Source of the DNA: Hamadaea sp.
Lineage (GTDB): Bacteria; Actinomycetota; Actinomycetes; Mycobacteriales; Micromonosporaceae
DNA length: 64,000 nucleotides
Direction: 5' to 3'
NCBI RefSeq assembly: GCF_013362815.1
Contig: NZ_JABFVK010000069.1
Coordinates: 22,497-86,496, forward strand
In this document: piece by piece, positions 40,969 through 49,670 of the stretch
Layout of the letters: every line of letters starts with the position of its first letter
Position numbering within the stretch: position 1 is the first letter of the stretch
The notes under the pieces: model-generated
The model's input: only the letters and a program-made list of their open reading frames with translations
What the model was told of the DNA's origin: nothing
Databases searched by the model: none
Made by a program: the position numbers and the translations under genes

Positions 40969-42582
40969 TTACGGAACCTCTTCCTCCACCACGAGCAGGG
41001 TCGGCCCGGGGTGCTCCAGGCTCGCCTTGACCAGGCTGCGCAGCTCATCCGGGGTGCGTACGGCGAATCCCGCGCCGCCGAGCGCGGTCGCCAGCGCGAT
41101 CAGGTCCGGCACCGGCAGGTCGACGCCGACCGGGTCGATCGACGCCGCGCGCATCTCGGCCCGGATCTCGCCGTATCCGCCGTTGACGAAGACGACGATC
41201 GGCAGGGCGATTCCCTCGGCGGCGGCCGTCGCGAGCTCCTGGCAGCTGAACATCAGGCCGCCGTCGCCGCACAACGCCACGACCGGCCGTCGCGGGCGCG
41301 CCACCTTCGCGCCGATCGCCGCCGGCAGCGCGTACCCGAGCGTTCCGAAGCCGGTGGGAAAGCCGAACGCGCCGGGCTCGTGCACCGGCAGGTTGCCCAG
41401 CGCGCCGTAATACCCGGCCATCGCGTTGTCCGCGAGCACCAGCGCGCGCTTGGGCAAAGCCGCGGCCAACGCGTCCATCCAGGCCGTCCATCGCGCACCC
41501 TCCGCGCGCGCTTGAGCACGAATCTTCGCTTGTACGCCGAAAGCAGCGGTCTCCTCGGCGATCTCGTGTTCGGGCTTCAGGAGCGGGAGGAGTTCTTCGA
41601 GGGCGGCCGTGGCGTCGCCGCAGATCGGCAGCGCCGGGCGCGCGTTGATGAGCAGTTGGGTGGGGTCGAGGTCGATCCGGATGACGTCACCGCGCGGGGC
41701 CGGCGGTTCGTACCAGAAGTCGCTGGGCGCCATCTCCGTGCCGATGGCCAGCAGGACGTCCCGGTCGGCCAGCCACTCACCGGCGGCAGGCAGGTGCGCG
41801 GCGGCACCGAGGCTCAACGGATGGGTCTCCGGGATGATCCCCTTGCCGTTGGCCGTGGTCAGCACACCACAGCTGAGCAGTTCGGCGATCGCGACGACCT
41901 GGGCGGCTGCGCCCCGGGCACCACCCCCGGCCAGGATGCCGGGCCGCCGGGCGCCGTTCAGCAACGTCGCCGCCCGGATGATCTGCGCCTCCTCGGCGCG
42001 GCGGCGGGCTACGCGCAACGGCGGGGCGAGGCATACCTCGGCGCTCTCGGTCAGCAGGTCGAGCGGGATCTCCAGGTGCACCGGCCGGGGTCGTTCGGCG
42101 GCGAAGTCGGCGAAGATCTGGGCGACCGCCTCGGTCAGTTCGGCGTGACTGCTCACCCGATGCGAGTAGCGCACGATGTTGGCCAGGGCGGCCCGCTGAT
42201 CACGCATCTCGTGCAGCAGACCGGTTCCCCGCTGCGGATGGCGCACCGGCATACCCGGTGAGACGGCGAGCACCGGAACCGAGTCGGAGTACGCCTGAGC
42301 CAAGGCCGCCGTGATGTTGAGCAGCGCCGGGCCGGTCGTGACGAGAGCCACCCCGGGCCGGCCTGACGTCCGGGCGTACCCGTCGGCGGCGTAGCCGGCC
42401 CCCTGTTCGTGCCGGGTGGTTACGTGCCGGATCTTCGCCGCCGCGAGATGCCGGTAGATCTCCAGGTTATGCGTGCCGGGTATGCCGAAGACAGTGTCCA
42501 CTTTGTGCGCGGCCAGGCTCGCGACCAGCGTTTCGCCGCCGGTCATCCACACCGCGCCGGGCTGGCTCAGGGTATGAGTCAT
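40969..42582 (-). CDS. Thiamine-pyrophosphate enzyme (AruI-like 2-keto acid decarboxylase or acetolactate synthase-like)
   Basis: 537 residues with three TPP-enzyme domains. The N-terminal part has VDTVFGIPGTHNLEIYRHL, TRHEQGAGYAADGYARTSG (catalytic Glu) and LHEMRDQRAAL, which is close to AruI, the 5-guanidino-2-oxopentanoate decarboxylase. The C-terminal part has the TPP motif ALCGDGGLMFSCQELATAA and FVNGGYGEI. The reaction is probably decarboxylation of a 2-keto acid; acetolactate synthase activity is less likely because no small subunit or valine genes are near. The amino acid dehydrogenase follows with no gap. Confidence 0.85.
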   Translation of the reverse strand: MTHTLSQPGAVWMTGGETLVASLAAHKVDTVFGIPGTHNLEIYRHLAAAKIRHVTTRHEQGAGYAADGYARTSGRPGVALVTTGPALLNITAALAQAYSDSVPVLAVSPGMPVRHPQRGTGLLHEMRDQRAALANIVRYSHRVSSHAELTEAVAQIFADFAAERPRPVHLEIPLDLLTESAEVCLAPPLRVARRRAEEAQIIRAATLLNGARRPGILAGGGARGAAAQVVAIAELLSCGVLTTANGKGIIPETHPLSLGAAAHLPAAGEWLADRDVLLAIGTEMAPSDFWYEPPAPRGDVIRIDLDPTQLLINARPALPICGDATAALEELLPLLKPEHEIAEETAAFGVQAKIRAQARAEGARWTAWMDALAAALPKRALVLADNAMAGYYGALGNLPVHEPGAFGFPTGFGTLGYALPAAIGAKVARPRRPVVALCGDGGLMFSCQELATAAAEGIALPIVVFVNGGYGEIRAEMRAASIDPVGVDLPVPDLIALATALGGAGFAVRTPDELRSLVKASLEHPGPTLLVVEEEVP

Positions 42583-44492
42583 GAAACATTTTCTCCATGA
42601 CAGTCGAGCGCCACAGCCCCGTCCGGCGTGACGAGTACCGGGTTGAGTTCCAATGCCGCGAGTCCGGCCGTTCGGCAGACGGCCTCGGAGACCGCCACGA
42701 TCACCCTGGTCAACGCAGTCACGTCGACCGCCGGCCGACCGCGATGTCCGGCTAGCAGCGGAAAGATCCGCAGGTCGCGCAGCATCTCCTCGGCCCGGTA
42801 CGCATCGACGGGAGCCAACGCGACGACGGAGTCGCCCAGTACCTCCGTGAGCAGACCGCCCGCGCCCACCACGACGACCGGGCCGAAGCCGGGGTCCCGC
42901 CGGGCGCCGACCAGCACCTCGATCCCCTCGGCGAGATCGTGCTCCCGTTCGACGGCGTACGCCGGACTGGCCGGAACGCGGCCGAACGCGGCGGTCACCT
43001 CGGCCGCGGTTCGCAGTCCGAGGACGACTCCGCCGTCGTCGGACTTGTGCGCCCGGCCCAACACCTTGAGCACCACCGGATATCCGATCCGCTCGGCGGC
43101 GGCGACCGCCTCGTCGGCGTCGCGTACGCGTTCGGCCGCGGCGAAGGCGACCTCGGGCAGCAGCGCCCGTCCCGCGAAATACCAGTCACCCGACGGCGCT
43201 TCATCCACTGTCGACGGCAGCTCCGGCATGCCCTGCCGCGGAGTCGTCGCGTGCGCGACCGCTTCGATCGCATGCTCGACGGCCGGCCAGACCGGGACGC
43301 CCGCCGCGGTCAATCGGCGTACGCTCGCCGACGGTCCGGTGGGCGGGAACCCGGCGAAGCTGTGTGCCACCACGGGGACATCGCCGCCGGAGGCACCGAT
43401 CACGGACGCCACCTCGAGTTCGGCCGCCGCCATCGCGGGGTCGTCGGCGCTGTAGCCGCCGAAGTAGCCCGTGAGCAGCACGCAGTCGACGTCGCCAGTG
43501 GCGGCCAGGTTCCGGACGGCTTCGGCGTACGCCGACAGGTCGCGCTCGCCCGCCCCGGCCAGGTCCACCGGCGGCCGTGGCACCGACAGTCCGGCCGCGA
43601 TCGCCAGGTCGGCCGCGAGGATGCCGTGCCCGCCGCCGTCGCCGACGATGCCCAACCGGCGACCGCGTACGCGGGGGACGACGCGGCACGCCTCGATCAG
43701 CTCGGTCGGCGTACGCACAAGGCGGATGCCCGCGTCCCGGCAAGCAGCCGCCAGTACGGCGTGATCTCCGGCGAGCGCACCGGTGTGCGTACGCGCGGCG
43801 GCCGCCCCGACCGCCGACCGGCCCGCCGCCAGCAGGGTCACCGGGATTCCACTGTCGACGATCGCCGCCGCTTGTTCGACGAGCGCCCGGCCGTCGCTGA
43901 GGTCTTCGAGGTAGAGCGCGATCGCGCGGGCATCCCCGTGCTGGGGTAGCAGGTCGACCGCCCGGAGTCCGGCCGCGTCGCCCAGCGACGCGAACCGCCG
44001 GAACCCCAACCCCGTACGCCGCGCGATCGCACCGAGTTCCAGCGCGAGATTGCCGCTCTGCGAGAAGAGCGCGACGTCACCGGCCGGCAGCTCACCCCAC
44101 AGCAGACTCAGGCCGCTCAGCGAGTCGTAGACGCCCAGACAATTGGGACCGAGCAAGACCGCACCTTGATCGCGTACCACTTGGGCGATCTGAAGCGCGA
44201 CGGACGGGGCGAGGCCGGCGGTGATCCCGACGACGGACCGCGCGCCTGCGGCCAAAGCGGTGTCGACCGCGGCCGGGAAGGCGGGAGCGGGCACCGCGAT
44301 CACCGCGAGATCGACCGGCCGCTCGGGTGCCGCGGTGAACGCGATGGTCTTCAGCTGCCCGGGCCGCAGGTTGATCAGCTGAACGTCCACACCGGACCGG
44401 AGAGCGCCTTCGGCCAGCTGACGGCCCCACGAGCCGGGCTTGTCCGAGGCGCCGAAGACGGCGATCGAATCGGGTTCGAAAAGGGGGTTCAC
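42579..44492 (-). CDS. ADP-forming acyl-CoA synthetase (fused subunits)
   Basis: 637 residues. The alpha-type half has a CoA-binding domain (SIAVFGASDKPGSWGRQLAEG), VLLGPNCLGVYD and DVALFSQSGNLALELGAIARRTGLGF. The beta-type half has an ATP-grasp domain (RIGYPVVLKVLGRAHKSDDGGVVLGL) and GFGPVVVVGAGGLLTEVLGD, ending AALELNPVLV. It makes acyl-CoA with release of ADP. It sits between the acyl-CoA dehydrogenase and the TPP enzyme with 4-base overlaps on both sides. GTG start. Confidence 0.9.
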   Translation of the reverse strand: MNPLFEPDSIAVFGASDKPGSWGRQLAEGALRSGVDVQLINLRPGQLKTIAFTAAPERPVDLAVIAVPAPAFPAAVDTALAAGARSVVGITAGLAPSVALQIAQVVRDQGAVLLGPNCLGVYDSLSGLSLLWGELPAGDVALFSQSGNLALELGAIARRTGLGFRRFASLGDAAGLRAVDLLPQHGDARAIALYLEDLSDGRALVEQAAAIVDSGIPVTLLAAGRSAVGAAAARTHTGALAGDHAVLAAACRDAGIRLVRTPTELIEACRVVPRVRGRRLGIVGDGGGHGILAADLAIAAGLSVPRPPVDLAGAGERDLSAYAEAVRNLAATGDVDCVLLTGYFGGYSADDPAMAAAELEVASVIGASGGDVPVVAHSFAGFPPTGPSASVRRLTAAGVPVWPAVEHAIEAVAHATTPRQGMPELPSTVDEAPSGDWYFAGRALLPEVAFAAAERVRDADEAVAAAERIGYPVVLKVLGRAHKSDDGGVVLGLRTAAEVTAAFGRVPASPAYAVEREHDLAEGIEVLVGARRDPGFGPVVVVGAGGLLTEVLGDSVVALAPVDAYRAEEMLRDLRIFPLLAGHRGRPAVDVTALTRVIVAVSEAVCRTAGLAALELNPVLVTPDGAVALDCHGENVS

Positions 44493-45649
44493 CGCAGCGA
44501 CCTGGCAATGATCATTCGCTGGATGTCAGAGGTGCCTTCCTCGATCTCCTCCAGCTTGGCGTCGCGCATCCACTTCTCGGCCAGGTACTCGCGCGAGTAC
44601 CCCCAGCCGCCGAGCGTCTGCACGGCCGCCCACGAGCAGAACATGGCCGTCTCGCTGGCGGTCAGCTTCGCCATGGCGGACTCGGTGGCGCAGGGCAGCC
44701 CGGCGTCGAGGCGTCGCGCGGCCCGCCAAGTGAGCAGCCGCGACGCCTCGATCTTGGTTGCCATGTCGGCGAGCCGGAAGGCGACGGCCTGGTGTTCGAT
44801 GATCGGCTTGCCGAACTGAACGCGTTCTCGCGCATAGCTCGTGGCCAGGTCGAGGCAGGCGCGGGCGAGGCCGGTGGCCGACGCCGCGAGCACGGTGCGC
44901 GAGATCTCGAAGGTACGCATCAAGCCCTGAAAGCCTTGGCCCTCCGCCCCGAGCCGATCTTCTTCAGGGACGAAGACGTCGTCGAGGAAGATCTCGGTGT
45001 TGATGATCGCTCGCTGCCCCATCTTCTTCATGGGCTGCCCGAAGCTGAGCCGATCCTTCGTGACGAGAAACGCCGTGACGCCCTTGGCCCGCTTCGCCGC
45101 GTCGACGGTGGCGAAGATCACGTAGTACTCGGCGACTCCGCCGTTGGAGATCCAGGCCTTCTGCCCGGTCAGCCGATAGCCCCCGGTCGTACGCTCGGCG
45201 CGGGTGGTGATCGCGGCGGAGTCGGAGCCGACGCCGGGTTCGGTCACCGCCAGCGCCGTCATCGGCGGGTTCGGGCCGGTCAGCGGCCGCAGCCAGCGCT
45301 CCTTCTGGTCCTCGGTGCCCAGTTCGAGCACCGGGTCGGCGAAGAACCCGTTCGAGGTCAGCAGGTTGCCGAGGGCGGCGTCGGCCGCGCCCAGCTCCTC
45401 TTGGACGAGGCACTGCGTGAAGACGTCGGTCGCACCGCCTCCGCCGTACGCCGTGGGCAGCATGAAGTCGGTGATCCCCGCCTCAGCGGCCTTTCGCCAT
45501 ACGTCCCACGGGGTCTCCGTGTCGGCCTCGTCGACCTCCCGGGCCACCGGCCGTATCTCGCGCGCGCCGAACTCCCGGCACAGATCGAGCAGGTCACGCT
45601 GCTCGTCGGTCAACGCCACGAGCTCCACCGGCAACTGAGAGTTGATCAT
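44489..45649 (-). CDS. Acyl-CoA dehydrogenase
   Basis: 386 residues. Signatures are ALAVTEPGVGSDSAAITTRAERT, GYRLTGQKAWISNGGVAEYYVIFATV and the C-terminal QTLGGWGYSREYLAEKWMRDAKLEEIEEGTSDIQRM. The Glu in the YSREYLAEKWMRDAK/EGTSDIQ region is the usual catalytic base position. It introduces a 2,3-double bond in an acyl-CoA using FAD. ATG 45649 begins MINSQLPVELVALTDEQRDL, aligning with family starts; the longer reading crosses the intergenic operator region. First gene of the operon, divergent from the P450. Confidence 0.93.
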   Translation of the reverse strand: MINSQLPVELVALTDEQRDLLDLCREFGAREIRPVAREVDEADTETPWDVWRKAAEAGITDFMLPTAYGGGGATDVFTQCLVQEELGAADAALGNLLTSNGFFADPVLELGTEDQKERWLRPLTGPNPPMTALAVTEPGVGSDSAAITTRAERTTGGYRLTGQKAWISNGGVAEYYVIFATVDAAKRAKGVTAFLVTKDRLSFGQPMKKMGQRAIINTEIFLDDVFVPEEDRLGAEGQGFQGLMRTFEISRTVLAASATGLARACLDLATSYARERVQFGKPIIEHQAVAFRLADMATKIEASRLLTWRAARRLDAGLPCATESAMAKLTASETAMFCSWAAVQTLGGWGYSREYLAEKWMRDAKLEEIEEGTSDIQRMIIARSLR

Positions 45650-45718
45650 GAACCTATGGTCCCCATCGACGGCGTGGCGCACCCCTCAACCGCGTGATCA
45701 ACCACGGCCGGTGGCGCT

Positions 45719-45738
45719 TACTGACTGGCGAGTCAGTA
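45719..45738. promoter_or_regulatory. Palindromic operator between P450 and acyl-CoA dehydrogenase operon
   Basis: TACTGACT-GGCG-AGTCAGTA is a perfect 8+8 palindrome with a 4-base centre. Its form is that of TetR-family sites controlling fatty acid, sterol and P450 genes in actinobacteria. It lies 70 bases from the acyl-CoA dehydrogenase start and could repress both divergent units. No TetR gene is present in the window. Confidence 0.6.
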
Positions 45739-45792
45739 GACCCGTTCGGCCCTCCGGCTGTCAATGCCCGCCCCCCAGATACTCTCGGTGAC

Positions 45793-46941
45793 GTGCTGTT
45801 TCGGACCTGGGAAGCATCGGCGGACTCCCCCGTCGCGATCCGGGACAGCCACGTTCTGGTCTCCTCGCACACCCTTGTGCGGCAAGTGCTCGCCGATCCG
45901 GAGACCTTCGCTCCCCACAACGCCCTCGACGCGGTGACGCCGATTCCGGTCGCGGCTCTACGCGTACTGGCCGGGCACGGGTTCCGCCTGCCGCCGACGC
46001 TCGCCAACAACGGCACCCCGTCCCATCCGGCGATCCGAGGACTGGTGGAGAAGGCGCTGCACCCGCATCGGGTGGCCGCCCTCCAACCCTGGCTGACCGG
46101 GATCGTGCGGCGGCGGGTTGCGTCGCTGGCCATCCGGCTGCGGTCGGGTGAACCCGTCGACCTGTACGCCGACCTCACCTCGGACTTGCCGTTGCTGGCA
46201 CTCGCCCGGCTCGTCGACCTCCCCGACGACGACGTACGCGTGGTGAAGGAGTTCTCCCGGGCAGCGCTCGAACTCTTCTGGGCCCCCGTGGATCTCGACC
46301 GCCAGCTGGCCCTCGCCGAGATCGTCGGGCATTACCACGCCGTCCTGCGCAAGCATGCCGAGCAGGGCGAGGGCATGATCGCCGAGCTCCGCACGCTCGG
46401 CGACCCCGATCTCGTCGTAGGAGCGCTGTTCTTCCTGCTCGTCGCGGGGCAGGAGACGACGTCACAGTTCCTGACGCTGCTGTTGCATCGGCTGACGACC
46501 GAACCGGCGGTGCTGGCCGGGCTCGCCCGCGGCTCGATGCGGGTCGACGACGTGGTCGAGGAGGGTCTGCGGCTCGTCCCGCCGATCACCACCTGGCGGC
46601 GGGTCGCCACCCGCGCCGCGACGCTCGGCGGCGTCGAGGTGCCGGCCGGGGCGTCGATCCTGTTGTGGCTGGCCGAGGCCGGCCGAGACCCCTCGATCAC
46701 CGCCGAACCGCACGACTTCGTGCCCGGCCAACGGGGGTCGCGGCGGCATCTAGCCTTCGGGGCGGGCGCGCATCGCTGCGTCGGCGCTCAACTGTCCAGA
46801 ATGGAGGCAGCCGTCGTGGTCGCCGAAGCCGCCGGGCTGCTCCGGTACGCCGAGGTCGTCCGAGCGCCGTGGTGCCCCGACAACCTCAGTTTCCGGATGC
46901 CGGACACGTTCCAGATCACCGGGAGCGGCCGCCGATCATGA
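45793..46941 (+). CDS. Cytochrome P450
   Basis: 382 residues from GTG 45793. The I-helix motif is FLLVAGQETTSQFL, the K-helix ExxR is EEGLRLVPPI, and the haem loop is LAFGAGAHRCVGAQL with Cys near residue 334. This is a soluble bacterial class I P450 needing a ferredoxin and reductase, neither visible here. An alternative GTG at 45694 would give 415 residues. That extension contains rare codons (TTA, GTA) and spans the palindromic operator, and it has no ribosome site, so I prefer the downstream start. The substrate is unknown; the divergent acyl-CoA operon suggests an acyl or amino-acid-derived compound. Confidence 0.88.
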   Translation: MLFRTWEASADSPVAIRDSHVLVSSHTLVRQVLADPETFAPHNALDAVTPIPVAALRVLAGHGFRLPPTLANNGTPSHPAIRGLVEKALHPHRVAALQPWLTGIVRRRVASLAIRLRSGEPVDLYADLTSDLPLLALARLVDLPDDDVRVVKEFSRAALELFWAPVDLDRQLALAEIVGHYHAVLRKHAEQGEGMIAELRTLGDPDLVVGALFFLLVAGQETTSQFLTLLLHRLTTEPAVLAGLARGSMRVDDVVEEGLRLVPPITTWRRVATRAATLGGVEVPAGASILLWLAEAGRDPSITAEPHDFVPGQRGSRRHLAFGAGAHRCVGAQLSRMEAAVVVAEAAGLLRYAEVVRAPWCPDNLSFRMPDTFQITGSGRRS

Positions 46942-47883
46942 CGGCGCCCACGGTCCCATCACGAAACGTCCGTCCTCAGTGAACGGGTACGGGTTGGGCA
47001 GGCAGCCGTTCAGGGCGATCGTCTGGGTCTGCATCACCGGGGCGAGCTGACCGGCACCCGGGCAGAGCATGTGACTGAACCCGAGGAAGTGCCCGGTCTC
47101 ATGACTGATCACCATCTGCCGGTACGCCGGCATGTCGGTGAAGCCGTCCGCGCCGTACAGCCAGCGGCGCAGGTTGATCAGGATGTTCTTGCCGTACCGG
47201 CAGGAGTACACGCCCTCGGTGTCCACCCCGGCCGAGCCGCAGAGCTTGTCCACAGTGGTGGGCGTCGCGAGCCGGATACGTACGCCGTAAGTCCCGTCGC
47301 TGACCCGCTGGAAGGACCAGGACTCGTTGCTCATGCCCTCGGCCGGGTCGGTGACCGGGTGCGCCGCCGAGGCGATCCAGCCGCGCTCGTTGCCGAGGAT
47401 GCCGTCTACGGCGGTGGCGAAACCAGCCGCCGTCCACGGCGCGACCCGGCCCCAGTTGATGCCCTGCTCGACTTCCACCTGGTACTTCACCAGGGTCTCG
47501 CCGTTACCGACGACACCGGTGTTACCGGTCGCGATGGCGAAGGTGCCTGCACCGGTCACCGGAGTCTGGTCGGCGACGATGATCGGCACGTTGGTGCGAT
47601 CGGTCCGGGCCGGCAGCGAATTGGTGAAGACCCTGGTCGGGCTGCGCCGAGGCAGCGGTACGGCCGTCCCCGTCGGCCGGGTGATCGCCGCGGGAGTCGG
47701 CGAGTTCTCCCCCGAGAGAGCGAGCTTGGCGACCGGAGACTGCTGCGACTGGCTGGAGTCGACCGCGCTCGGGCCGGCTCCGCTCGGGCCTTCGGCGACA
47801 TCGTCGTGTGCCGCCGGCTTGCAGCCCACCAGCGCGACCGCGCAAATCACTGCGCTGACCGCCGGTATCCAGATTCGCCGCAT
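46936..47883 (-). CDS. DUF3152 lipoprotein, metalloprotease-like
   Basis: 315 residues. A lipoprotein signal ends at VALVGC (Cys near residue 21), then a Ser/Pro/Thr-rich linker of ~80 residues. The DUF3152 domain starts at VKYQVEVEQGI and has FATAVDGILGNERGW, VRIRLATPTTVDKLCG and the extended zinc motif HETGHFLGFSH near 261-271. The motif is that of metzincins, so it is probably a cell-surface protease, though no substrate is known. GGGGGAGG precedes the ATG. Its end overlaps the P450 gene by 6 bases. Confidence 0.88.
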   Translation of the reverse strand: MRRIWIPAVSAVICAVALVGCKPAAHDDVAEGPSGAGPSAVDSSQSQQSPVAKLALSGENSPTPAAITRPTGTAVPLPRRSPTRVFTNSLPARTDRTNVPIIVADQTPVTGAGTFAIATGNTGVVGNGETLVKYQVEVEQGINWGRVAPWTAAGFATAVDGILGNERGWIASAAHPVTDPAEGMSNESWSFQRVSDGTYGVRIRLATPTTVDKLCGSAGVDTEGVYSCRYGKNILINLRRWLYGADGFTDMPAYRQMVISHETGHFLGFSHMLCPGAGQLAPVMQTQTIALNGCLPNPYPFTEDGRFVMGPWAPS

Positions 47884-47932
47884 GGACGTCCTCCCCCGAA
47901 CGAGATCCGCGGGGACGCTATCACTATGCGAA

Positions 47933-47961
47933 GCGGGAGGCGACCCTCAGTCGCCTCCCGC
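47933..47961 (-). terminator. Terminator of the aspartate/alanine operon
   Basis: A perfect 11-base stem, GCGGGAGGCGA (47933-47943) with its complement (47951-47961), and a 7-base loop. It lies 17 bases past the stop of the first AspT gene. Confidence 0.8.
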
Positions 47962-47978
47962 ATTCCGTACTGCTGGTG

Positions 47979-49670
47979 TTAGTTGAGCGCTCCCGTCATG
48001 GCCACCACGATCGGACCCATCAACGGCAGCACCACGTTCGACAAGGCGTACACGATGGTGTAGCTCATCAAGGGCGTGGCGTTGCCCGCCGCCTGCTGGA
48101 CCGCTGTGGCCGCCGGTGTCGAACACTGCTGGCCAGCGACCGCGCCCAGGGTGAGCGGCGCGGGCAGTTTCATGATCTTCCAGGCCACGAACAGCGAGAT
48201 CGAGGCCGGGATCAGGGTGACCAGGATGCCGGAGATCGGCAGCGCGAACCCGAACTTCTTGATCAGGTCGATCGCCTCCGGCCCCGAGGACAGGCCCACC
48301 GCGCAGATGAAGGTGGCCAGGCCGAGGTCCTTGACGACCTGGGCCGCCGCCGGGTGGTACTGCCCGTGCTTCGGGTTCTTCGCCCGCAGCCAGCCGAACA
48401 GCAGACCGGAGAGCAGACAGCCGCCGCCGGTGCCGAGCGAGAGCGGGATGTCGCCGAGCGGCACCTCGATCTTGCCGATGAGCATGCCCAGGATGATGCC
48501 GATCGAGATGAAGACGATGTCCATCTTCACGCCCGGATCGATCTTGAAGCCGACGCGCGGGACGAACTTGTTCAGGTCGCTCTTCATGCCGGTGAACTTG
48601 AGCGTGTCACCGCTGTTGATCTGGGTGCCGTTCTGGACCGGCAGGTTGTGGTCCATCCGGGTGATGCCGGTGAGGAAGACGCCGTGGCGCTCGCCCGTCG
48701 GGATCGACTCGCGCAGCTCGCCCAGGGTCTTGCCGCCGTAACCCTTCGCCGTCAGGATCGCCTCCTGGACGTCGAGGTCGACGTTGAACCCGGTCACGCT
48801 GGCCCGTTCCGGGCCGATGATCCGGTCCGCGTCCAGCAGGCTCTCCCGGCGGCCGTTGAACAACACGAGGTCACCGGAGGTGAGCCGGGTGTCGGGCTGC
48901 ACCGCGACCGACTCACCCTGCCGCTGGATGCGCTCGATCGCGACACCCGTGCCGAGGACGTTCTCGACTTGGCTCACGGTCTGCCCGGCCGCCATCGTCA
49001 CCTCGTGCGCCCGGCCCACGACGTCCGGCAACGCCGGGGTCGCGCCCTCCTCGTCCGAACCGCCGCCCAGTTTCTTCCAGAGCTTCTCGGCCTCGTCGCG
49101 GAGGTTGATCCGCATCAGCGCCGGGGCGATCTGGCTGGTCAGCAGCACGATCGTGATCAGGCCCATGATGTATGAGATCGAGTACGCCGTACCGACGTTG
49201 GCCTGCAGAACCTTGATCTGATCAGCGGGTAGGTCGAGTTTGCCGATGGCGTCGGTGGCGGTACCGACCACCGCCGATTCGGTCGCACCACCGGCCAGCA
49301 GCCCGGCGGCGGTGCCCTGGTCCAGCCCGAGGATGACGGTCGCCAGCGCGACGACCACCAAGATGGTGACCACCTCGATGAGCGTGAAGATGCCGTACTT
49401 CAGGCTGGCCCGGTTGAGGCTGGCGAAGAAGGACGGGCCGCTCATGTAGCCGAGGGTGAAGATGAACATGGCGAACGCGATGTTCTTCACCTGGCTGTTG
49501 AGGGTCACGCCGAGCATGCCGACGAAGATCGCGACGATCAGCGTACCGGCGACGCCGCCGAGCGAGATCTTCCAGAACTTGATCTTTCCGATCGCGAAGC
49601 CGAGCGCCAGGCAGACGAAGAGCACCAGCCCGTCGACCGACTTGAAGAGATCGGTCAGCCAGTCCTTCAC
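47979..49670 (-). CDS. aspT: AspT-type aspartate:alanine exchanger (AAE family), copy 1
   Basis: 563 residues. Two membrane halves of five to six helices flank two cytoplasmic RCK_C domains (residues ~200-370: RAHEVTMAAGQTVSQVENVLG ... VTGFNVDLDVQEAIL). GLLAGGATESAVVGTATDAIG is the AspT-family motif and is repeated in form in the other half. AspT exchanges aspartate for alanine and, with aspartate 4-decarboxylase, generates a proton motive force. Its GTG start overlaps the decarboxylase stop by 4 bases, which ties the pair functionally. Confidence 0.9.
   Translation of the reverse strand: MKDWLTDLFKSVDGLVLFVCLALGFAIGKIKFWKISLGGVAGTLIVAIFVGMLGVTLNSQVKNIAFAMFIFTLGYMSGPSFFASLNRASLKYGIFTLIEVVTILVVVALATVILGLDQGTAAGLLAGGATESAVVGTATDAIGKLDLPADQIKVLQANVGTAYSISYIMGLITIVLLTSQIAPALMRINLRDEAEKLWKKLGGGSDEEGATPALPDVVGRAHEVTMAAGQTVSQVENVLGTGVAIERIQRQGESVAVQPDTRLTSGDLVLFNGRRESLLDADRIIGPERASVTGFNVDLDVQEAILTAKGYGGKTLGELRESIPTGERHGVFLTGITRMDHNLPVQNGTQINSGDTLKFTGMKSDLNKFVPRVGFKIDPGVKMDIVFISIGIILGMLIGKIEVPLGDIPLSLGTGGGCLLSGLLFGWLRAKNPKHGQYHPAAAQVVKDLGLATFICAVGLSSGPEAIDLIKKFGFALPISGILVTLIPASISLFVAWKIMKLPAPLTLGAVAGQQCSTPAATAVQQAAGNATPLMSYTIVYALSNVVLPLMGPIVVAMTGALN

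Noticed and set aside
40063..42261. 732-codon plus-strand frame
   Set aside because: Antisense to the dehydrogenase and TPP enzyme genes, both unmistakable on the minus strand.
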